Source: Mercenaria mercenaria (taxonomy: Eukaryota > Mollusca > Bivalvia > Venerida > Veneridae). From it: DNA of 64,000 nt. Numbering within the stretch: position 1 is the first letter of the stretch; the number at the start of each line of letters is the position of its first letter. Made by a program: the position numbers and the translations under genes. The notes under the pieces are model-generated. The model saw nothing but the letters and a program-made list of their open reading frames with translations, was not told the origin of the DNA and did no database searches. Location of the stretch: the NCBI RefSeq assembly GCF_021730395.1, contig NC_069371.1, positions 2,232,001 to 2,296,000 on the forward strand. Direction: 5' to 3'. Below are positions 56,058-64,000 of the stretch, one piece after another.

Positions 56058-56232
56058 TGTTTTGGGTTTAACACCCTTTTTCAACAGTATTTCAATTATG
56101 TAACAGCAGGCAGTTAACCTAACCTGTCTTCCTGTTTTCTGTAACACTGCAAACCAGTTCTCTGCAAGTAACTGCCAACTTCCCCACATGAATCAGAGAT
56201 GAAGGACCAATGATTTCAGACACAATGCCCAG
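56058..56232 (-). mobile_element. SINE fragment (8835 type), truncated
   Basis: TTTTGGGTTTAACACCCTTT, GGCAGTTAACCTAACCTG and ATGATTTCAGACACAATG match 8845-9005; the tRNA head is missing. Confidence 0.75.
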
Positions 56233-56275
56233 AGTACTGCCCATTTGAACAAAACTGGGAGAGGACCTTACAATG

Positions 56276-56610
56276 AGTGTGTGTTTGTTCGGGTTTAACG
56301 TCTTTTTCAATAGTTTTTCAGTCATATAAACGACGGTGTCTACTTTTAGCAGTGAGCACAATGCCCAACTTTATAGTGCTGCCTCACTAGAATATCACGC
56401 CGTAGGCATGTGGCATGATACCCCACCCAGTCACATTATACTGACACTGGGCTGACCAGTCCTAGCACTATCCTCTTAATGCTGAGCGCCAAGTGAGGAA
56501 GCTACTAGTACCATCTTTTTTACGTCTTTGGTATGACGCGGCAGGGCATCAAACCCACAACCTTCCGCACTCGAAGCGGACGCTCTACCACTAGGCTACC
56601 GAGGCGGTTG
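56276..56610 (-). mobile_element. tRNA-derived SINE (37998 type), near full length
   Basis: Body TCGGGTTTAACGTCTTTTTC; minus-strand head CCTCGGTAGCCTAGTGGTAG (A box) and GTGGGTTTGATGCCC (B box). Confidence 0.85.
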
Positions 56611-58196
56611 CGACCTTATGACCTTACGATGAAGCTACAGACCTAATTAATTATGGTGAACAAAACTGGGAGAGGACAACACAATGATGATAAAGATCAA
56701 TTATCAGGTTCATGAGTAAGGGTGTAACGATATATTGGAATTTGCAATTCACTGTATTGCGATACCTTAGTCTGGTGATAAGCATATCGAAGCATAGACC
56801 TGTTTCATGACATAGGCACTTGGGGGTCAGCAATCCTCCCCCTCCTAATCTGTCCCTGCCAACCTTCAGCCAATATAATTATGTTTTGTCTTTTAAGACA
56901 AAATGAGTAACAGGTTATTATTTATTTATACTTAATGTGACAAATGAGTGAAAAATACAAGGTTTTTTACTCAAGATATTTCTGTTTCACTTCTGACATG
57001 ATGATCCTGAAATACTGTAAAATTCTCGTTTATTTTCAGAATGTTTCGTTTTCATTTCAAATCACCATTGATTTAATTATGAGTGTCATGTTACATGATA
57101 TCCTTGCGCGGATCCCGAGGGTGTCCGGGAGTTCAGATCCTCCCTGGAAAATCCTAAAAAAAGGAAAGAAAAGAACTAAAGAAATATGGCTTTTGAAAAG
57201 GCAACCTCAGGACCAAATTCAAAGAGTGGCTGCTGCTACAATATACGACCCCAACACAATTCATATTGATTTTAATTATCCTAAAGAAACAAAGAACTTT
57301 CCCTTGAGAAAAAATATATTTTATTTTCCCCAAATGTAACAGGTGAGCTCATAAAAATGTGAAAAAAGGGGGTATATTGTATATAAAATTGCAGTGGTAA
57401 AGGTGTTCTTAGGTGCTCCTAAAATGTCCCAAGATGCAGGAAATGAAGTGCTGAATTTCAAAATTGTCAATGGGACATGACCCCGGACCCCCTAGCTGGT
57501 CAGCTACTTTTCTATATCAGCCTGTTCAACAAAAACTTGTGATTGTAAACAGCTAAAATCCACAAAAATCACATCAAATTATTAAGTGTAAGATAAGATA
57601 GTGGAACTAACAACCAACACAGATTAAAATTCACAGATTTATTAAAATGACCGACGTATAAAGACACACGTTTGTCATAGTAAGGTTCTGGTTGGACCTA
57701 TGCCCCAGCCCCTCCTGAGAAAATTGGCTGGATCTGCACATGATCAATGTTAACCTTAGGCTCTTTTGTAACGTTGCATTGTCGATTTTAAAGGGAGTGA
57801 GAACACGATAGGATAGAATATAGAAATGGCATGTAACTTAACTGACATTCAGATAAAACTACATACTGTTTTTTCCTTTTTCTCTAATTCTTCTTCTACT
57901 ACTACTATTACTATTTTATGGAAATCCGGTGCCATATTCAGATTATCAAGATATTTGTAATTAAGGGATTTAATCAAGATATATAATTTCATTATGTTTT
58001 GCTCTTCAAGCTGTAATATGAAAACTTCAGCAGCATATCTAATACATAAATGATTCATTAAGTTCAGTTTAGTTTATACATAATTTATTTTAAGTTGATT
58101 GTGAAGGAAGTTCTACAACTTATATTAATCACTCTTGACACCTCATTCCTGATGGAATCCATCGCCATGAGGGTATAAGAGAAGAGGCCAGTTTTC
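56611..58196. other. Non-coding; one unassigned open frame
   Basis: A 131-codon frame at 56944-57339 includes a basic stretch (KGKKRTKEIWLLKRQ) and DPNTIHIDFNYPKE; no family recognised and no splice support. Otherwise nothing. Confidence 0.4.
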
Positions 58197-58330
58197 TTTT
58201 AATGCTGAGCGCCAAGCAAGGGAGGTACTGGTACCATTTTTAATGTGTTTGGTATGACGTGGCCTGGGATTGAACCCTCGACCTCCCGCTCTCGAAGCGG
58301 ATGCTCTACCACTAGGCTATCAAGGCAGTT
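58197..58330 (-). mobile_element. SINE head fragment (37998 type)
   Basis: TTTAATGCTGAGCGCCAAGC and a minus-strand tRNA-like head (CCTTGATAGCCTAGTGGTAG, GAGGGTTCAATCCC). Confidence 0.8.
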
Positions 58331-59160
58331 TTAAGTTTATATGCTAAAAGAAATGAAAGTATGAAAATGATGCTGAAATTTCTGTCTTAGGACTGTTGAC
58401 AATATGCATGCTGTAAAAATGACTGGAATTTACTAACAAGAGCTGTCACAGGAGACAGCGCGCTCGACTATTTCGATGCTGGATAGCGAAACTGGGCACA
58501 TCTGAGGAAACTGGTGCTGTCACTGGAGTGACTCCAATGGTGGATGAAGATTTTGCACAATAGCCCGAGTCAAAATTATTATGTAACAAGCAAATTCGAT
58601 GAATTGGTATCCCCTGTCGAAAGGGTTTGTGGTGAGGAATGGCAAAAAAATATAACCGGAAAAAAGTTAAGGATGTTACTAAGAAGCAAATAATTTCATT
58701 AGTCAAAATCAATTTAACAGAAAACAAATGTTTAATTAAAGAATACATAATAAATGTATGATACTTTGATCCTGACTAAAGAATTTATTTTGAATGGAAT
58801 ATGTTTACTGTAATAAGCTTAGCTTTTAAAATTAAATGCAGTTAATTGAAATTTGAGCTTGAAGTTTAACTGGAACGAAATATTATCTTTGACTGGTTTG
58901 GCACCAAGTGTTGCTGTTTAACATGTACATTTGAACTTAAAAGAACAGATGTCCTTAAGAAAACACAATCAAGTAAGATATCTTGAACATGGCTGGGGGC
59001 AAGGTTGGTGCAGTTACAACTTAACATTTGAAGGTTTGAACATTTTAAAAAAAAGGAATCGAAATATATATGTTTATATATTTTTTTGAAGGTGGTGGGG
59101 TTGAACAGGTGAGGAAACAAAACTTCACATGTTGATTATAAATTGAATATTGATGAAAAA
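58331..59160. other. Non-coding; MITE end at 58438
   Basis: ACAAGAGCTGTCACAGGAGA then CAGCGCGCTCGACTATTTCG at 58438 is the head of the 10688 family, cut short after ~40 bp. Nothing else assigned. Confidence 0.5.
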
Positions 59161-59164
59161 TTAA

Positions 59165-60538
59165 ACAAGAGGGCCATGATGGCCCTATATCGCTCACCTG
59201 TTATCATTGCACTTGAGGACAAGAAGGTCCTCAGTAAAATATCAAAGTCAAAGGACAGGAACAACAAAGGGAAGAAATTTAACCAAAAAGAAAAAAAAAT
59301 TCTTACAAGGTATAGATAGGTCAAAATACACCTAAAAATTGGAGGTGCCATCCATGTTGTTCCACAGAAAAGTGGTCTCGGTTTTTCCCTATGGCCAATA
59401 ATAAAAAAGTTACTAAAAATAAGCTATTTATAGTAACGTAAAAGGGAAGTAGTTAAAAAAATAAATATTGTAAGTGAACAAAAGAAGGATCTGCCAAATA
59501 AATCTGTTGACATAAATGAAATTTCAGATCAGTATCTTCATTAGTTATGGAGATATACTCATTTTAATTTGAAATAAAGGGAGGTAATTTATCATAAAAC
59601 CAGTCCATAGTTATCTACCCTGATTGTCTCTGTCCAACTAATAACAATAATGAAATTTCAAATAAGTCCTATAAGTACTTACTGATATAAATCCATTTTG
59701 ATTACAATCAGGGGAGGTAATCAGATATAAAACAACTCTGGAAGCTACGATTGGATCTGATTTGTCATGGAATCCAAGATTTATTGTTGTTGAAGATATT
59801 TTGGAAGATTGTATCAAATAAAACCATAAATGAAGTCTCTATATGGCTGCAAAAGCCAAAATAGCCAATTTTGGACCTTTAAGGGGCCATAACTCTGGAA
59901 CCCATGATGGAATCTGGCCAGTTGAAGAAAGGAAGCAAGATCTCTTGGTAATACAAGTTGTGTGCAAGTTTGGTTAAAATCAAATCATAAATGAAGCTGC
60001 TATTGTCGGACAAGGTCAGGGGCCATCACTCTGGAACCCATAAAGGAATCTCGCCAGTTCAAAAAAGGAACCAAGATTTTATGGTGATACAAGTTGTGTG
60101 CAAGTTTGGTTAAATTCAAATCATAAATGAAGCTGCTATTGTGCAGACAAGGTCAAAATAGCTGATTTTGGCCCTTTAAGGGGCCATAACTCTGGAACCC
60201 ATAATGGAATCCGGAAAGGAACCAAGATCTCGTGGTGATACAAGTTGTGTGCCAGTTTGGTAAAAATCAAATCATAAATAAAGCTGCTATTGTGCAGACA
60301 AGGTCAAAATAGCTAATTTTGGCCCTTTCAAGGGCCATAACTCTGGAACCCATAAAGGGATCTGGCCAGTTCAAGAAAGGAACCATGACCTTATGGTGAT
60401 ACAAGTTGTGTGCAAGTTTGGTTAAAATAAAATCATAAATGAAACCACTATTGTGCAGACAAGGAATTGTTGACGCACGACGACGGACGAAGGGTGATCA
60501 CAAAAGCTCACCTTGTCACTATGTGACAGGTGAGCTAA
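59165..60538. mobile_element. ~1.37-kb MITE-like element with four ~160-bp units
   Basis: Opens ACAAGAGGGCCATGATGGCC and closes CACTATGTGACAGGTGAGCT. Units contain GGGGCCATAACTCTGGAACC, GATACAAGTTGTGTGCAAGT and GTGCAGACAAGGTCAAAATA. Confidence 0.8.
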
Positions 60539-60703
60539 AAAAACAAGAAGTGTGTGTGTGTGGGGAGTGGGGGGGTTCTGAGGATGCATGATCGGTGGTG
60601 GGCATAAATGGGTGGAGGAGCGAGGTGGGAGAATGGTACAACTTCCATGTTGATAAATATTCATGGAAGGTTTGAAAAAAAAATCTAAAATAAGGAATGA
60701 AAA

Positions 60704-60760
60704 TCTTTTTTTTTTTTTTTTTTTTGGGGGGGGGGGGGGGGGAGGGGGGGGAGGGGATGT
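60704..60760. repeat. Poly(T)-poly(G) tract
   Basis: About 22 T then about 18 G, followed by interrupted G runs. Likely hard to sequence; proline/lysine-rich frames on the minus strand are its shadow. Confidence 0.95.
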
Positions 60761-60889
60761 GACCAAGGTAAGGGGATGACCAGGTGTGGGTGCACAACTT
60801 CACATGTTTATAATAAATGTTCATGGAAAAGAATGAAAGAATTTCAATGGAATTCAGAATTTCTACCAATGGTAAGTTTGTTATGTACA

Positions 60890-61750
60890 AATATGTGGAT
60901 TCTTTTACAATTAAGGGGCAATAACTCTGAAGTTACAAAAGAAATCCGAATGAAATACATGTAGTGTGTGCACAACCACATTATGGTGCTCTAAATTCTG
61001 TTTAGGTTTCATAGTTCAAGGTCAAATATATCAAAAGTTATGATGCAGAAATTGCCATATTTATAGTACCTTATATAGTTAACACTAGAAACTTTGTAAC
61101 GTAACACAACACAAGTTGTACATTTTTGATGTTTATTTACACAGTAGAATATTTTGTACATAACTTTAGTAATTCGCTTTGTATATAATTTCTTAAGTCT
61201 GATCTTAACAAGTGTCATATCTAAAACCTAACTTGATATTAATATCTATAAGACCCATTTTCTAGGTCTTAACTTCGGACTCCAGATTCACACTTGGACT
61301 GTCCCAGACCCTTTCTGACCATCTAAAACAGCAATATATAGCAATTCTCTTACATCAGTTATATGCACTGTCTGACAATTTGACGTATAAAACGTGTGGG
61401 TTTGATATAATAAACAATAACATAAATGCATCATATATCAACTTGACAGAATGTACTCGTTATATGTCCGCTAATGTACATCTGACCTTATTTGACAAGT
61501 TAAACAAATAAAATAATCTTTGATTATTTTACAACTTCTAAGGGCCACAACTCTGGTGTTACTTGGGCAGGGCCACAACTCTGGTGTTACTTGGGCAACC
61601 TGACTGAAACTTGACGGGCCGCATAAACTCATAGTGGTGAACATGTATATGAAGTTTTATATAAGTATTCCGAACCATTTCCTAGATATGGCTCTGGACG
61701 GACAACACCAAAAATATATCCCTCCGACTTTCGTCGGGGGATAATAAGAG
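60890..61750. mobile_element. MITE-like sequence, inverted relative to 32916
   Basis: 61050-61100 (TTATATAGTTAACACTAGAA) mirrors 33110-33130, and 61600-61745 (TGACGGGCCGCATAA to CGACTTTCGTCGGGGGATAA) mirrors 32930-33060. 61550-61600 is a 38-bp unit (GGCCACAACTCTGGTGTTAC) present twice. Confidence 0.65.
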
Positions 61751-61759
61751 AGGTAAAGA

Positions 61760-62430
61760 TAAAGTGTATCAAAACACTTTATAAGTATATTCTAAGCAAA
61801 AAGGGGGCATAATTCATTAAATATTGGTGCAAAAGTTATGCACCTTGTGTCATATGATGTGGGTGACGATGTGGAACAACTACTTCAAGTTTGAATTAAA
61901 TATGGATTAATAACTGAGATAAAGTGAAAATGCATCAAAATTAACCTTAAATTCTATGTAAAAGAGGGCTTAATTCATGAAAAAATTGTGCCAGAGTTAT
62001 GCACCTTGTGTCATATGATGTGGTTGATGATGCTGAACAATTATTTTAAGTTTGAATCAGATCCATTCAGTAACAACAGAGATATAGTGAAGGTGCATGA
62101 AAACTTTCACCTGAAATTCTAAGTAAAAAGGGGGAACAATTCATGAAAAATTTTTTCCAGAGTTATGCACCTTGTGTCATATGATGTGGGTGATGATGCT
62201 TAACAACTATTTTAAGTTTAAATCAAATCCATTTAGTAATAACAGAGATAGAGTGAAAGTGCATCAAAATTTTAACCAGAAAAAATAAGTGAAAAGGGGG
62301 GATAAATCATGAAATATTGGCACCAAAATTATGGCCCTTTGGTCAGATGATGTGGGTGATGATGAGAAATAACTATTTTAAGTTTGAATCAAATCCATCA
62401 AGTAATTACAGAGATAAATAGAAAATAGAA
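61760..62430. repeat. ~155-bp tandem units, about four copies
   Basis: Units share TATGCACCTTGTGTCATATG, ATGTGGGTGATGATGC and TTTAAGTTTGAATCAAATCC. Confidence 0.8.
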
Positions 62431-63080
62431 ATGTGCCCATGGGACACAGATGCCCCTACTACATGAAAAAGGACACAGATCAACTAAAATGGGAAAACAA
62501 TATTTTGCTATTTAAAAAAAAGTGCAAAAAATAACCATATATAATGTACATATAAACATATATGCTTTCTTTGGATGCAAAATCCCAGGTGCACAACTGC
62601 ACATGCTGACCAACATTCCTGTAAACTCTGGTGGCTCTATGTCAAATACTTTTGGAGCTACGAGCGATACAACATTAAAATGACAAATTTTTAACTAAGT
62701 CAGGGGCCATAACTCCTACATGACTGAATGAATCCGAACGCGAAACCCCAGGTGCACAACTGCACACGCTGACCAACATTCCTGTAAACTTTGGTGACTC
62801 TAGGTCAAATACTTTTGGAGCTACTCACGACACAACATTAAAATGACCAATTTTTACAAAGTCAGGGGCCATAACTCCTACACGACTGAATGAATCCAGA
62901 GGCAAAACCCCAGGTTCAAAACTACACATGCTGACCAACATTCCTGTAAAGTTTTGTGACTCTACGTCAAATACTTTTGGAGCTGGGCGCGACACAACAT
63001 TCTCGGAAGGACAGACGGATGCACGGATGGACGGACAAGGGCAAATCTATATGCCCCCCAAAAGTGGGGGCATAAAAAAA
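62431..63080. mobile_element. MITE-like repeat with three ~165-bp units
   Basis: Opens AAATGTGCCCATGGGACACA, units share CTGACCAACATTCCTGTAAA and AAATACTTTTGGAGCTA, and closes ACGGATGGACGGACAAGGGC then CAAAAGTGGGGGCATAAAAA. Confidence 0.8.
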
Positions 63081-63249
63081 GTGTAAAAAAACTTTGACAA
63101 AAGTGGGGTCACGGAAAGACGCCAACGCCGGGTCGAGTAGGATGGCTCTCCTTATACTTCGTATAGTCAAGCTAAGGCTAAACGCTGGGACAAACATGCT
63201 CCAAATTAAAAACTTTAATCAGTACAATATAGACACTACTTGTCAACCA

Positions 63250-63525
63250 GTCAGGGGTATTTTAAGTTATGTAACCTATTTCAGTTACTTTTTCAAGCTT
63301 TTTATATTAACCTTTATTTATCAGTCAGGGGTGTAACTGTTTCAAGTTATGTGACCTATGTCAGTTACTTTTTCAAGCATTTCATAACTTGTATGAGTTA
63401 TAAAATATAGTTAACTCAGGTAAGTTATTCAAAAAGCCTTTTTGCAATTCTCACAAAGTGACCTTTAAAGTGTAATTAGTAGCAAACTGTGTTAATCAAA
63501 TTCTCTTTTAGCCTGATCATGACCT
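63250..63525. mobile_element. Copies of the 52285-type MITE end
   Basis: TCAGTCAGGGGTGTAACTGT at 63322 continues through TGACCTATGTCAGTTACTTT and AAATTCTCTTTTAGCCTGAT, reverse-complementing 52560-52768. A shorter copy sits at 63250-63310. Confidence 0.8.
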
Positions 63526-63604
63526 GAAGGGTTTTTTTTTTCTTATATCAGCAGTACCGATAAACAGTACAGTTCCCAATGCCAAAAAGTGTCCATTTTT
63601 CCGG

Positions 63605-63905
63605 TAGCAAGACGTTTTGACCCCTTGACACCTTGACCCCTAATAAAATAAGATGACACCTTGACCCCTAGACACTTTGTCCCCTATTGTCAATTTTTTC
63701 ATAGTGACACTTTGACCCCTAATTTATTTTTTTTATTTTGCTTGGTTTAAGTGAAAAATTTACATGTTATATGTCGATGTACAGTATTTATTGTTAGTTT
63801 TTAGTGTTTTTGTTGAATATTGACAGAGATTCTGGCTCAAATATTTCACATTTTAGTGTTTTTGTTGAATATTGACAGAGATTCTGGCTCAAATATTTCA
63901 CATTA
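63605..63905. repeat. CACCTTGACCCC repeats and a 57-bp tandem duplication
   Basis: 63618-63720 has five GACACTTTGACCCC-like words. 63797-63850 and 63854-63905 are two identical copies of TTTTAGTGTTTTTGTTGAAT to CAAATATTTCACATT. Confidence 0.85.
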
Positions 63906-64000
63906 TTTTACTTTTTTAAAAGGAACAGACATCAGAAAATAATATCAGAAAATAATACAATTTTAATCAAATTACTTGAAGATTTTGACATCACAAGACA

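Noticed and set aside
56944-57339. 131-codon plus-strand frame with basic segment
   Set aside because: Could not be tied to a family; AT-rich start and no splice or promoter support, so noted only in the non-coding entry.
60422-60890. Proline/lysine-rich minus-strand frames
   Set aside because: Created by the poly(T)-poly(G) tract and the adjoining MITE.

Overview
This is eukaryotic, intron-bearing, AT-rich DNA. It is crowded with short interspersed repeats: tRNA-derived SINEs with a GGGTTTAACG central motif, and MITE-like units carrying TGACCTTTGACCT motifs, 'ATAACTC' blocks and ACGGACGG tails. That repertoire suggests a bivalve mollusc. I cannot name a species. Real coding sequence is sparse and lies in small exons on the + strand, mostly joined in phase 1. 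Mobile DNA dominates.

Layout. 0.3-6.1 kb: a gene with a DUF4806-type C-terminal domain, with a three-copy tandem exon duplication and a probable one-base frameshift. 6.5-7.4 kb: a foldback element with ~300-bp arms. 7.8-15.4 kb: scattered phase-1 exons ending in a decayed Myb/SANT-like gene, interleaved with SINEs, MITEs and a 546-bp tandem duplication. 18.36-30.1 kb: a gene resembling the SAMD3-like family, whose reading frame stops at 18.6 kb and resumes at 29.45 kb. Between the two halves sits a MITE, and inside that MITE sits a 10,012-bp PIF/Harbinger DNA transposon (19121-29132). The transposon has ~31-bp terminal inverted repeats and a 3-bp target duplication (ATG). It encodes a HARBI1-like transposase (minus strand, with two frameshifts), an intact Myb/SANT protein (plus strand) and PHD-finger-like exons.

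30.1-40.7 kb: repeats only, including a palindromic CAGCTGG-hairpin cluster, two MITEs flanked by TTAA, and a ~1.7-kb direct duplication 3.5 kb apart. 40.9-42.2 kb: a third Myb/SANT paralogue with one in-frame stop, then an IAP-type C-terminal RING exon. 44.0-44.4 kb: a promoter-like ETS/YY1 site and a possible 45-residue single-pass membrane protein. 44.9-46.4 kb: a ~119-bp satellite array. 46.5-50.8 kb: a partial, broken Polinton-type relic with capsid and adenain-like protease genes and a set of minus-strand small genes, one PC4-like. 50.8-64 kb: no gene recognised, only MITEs, SINEs, a ~20-bp minisatellite (54.3-55.6 kb) and tandem-unit repeats.

The central story is nested insertion: host exon, then MITE, then Harbinger, then smaller MITEs inside Harbinger. 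Myb/SANT genes occur three times in the window, so Harbinger-associated genes have a long history at this locus.
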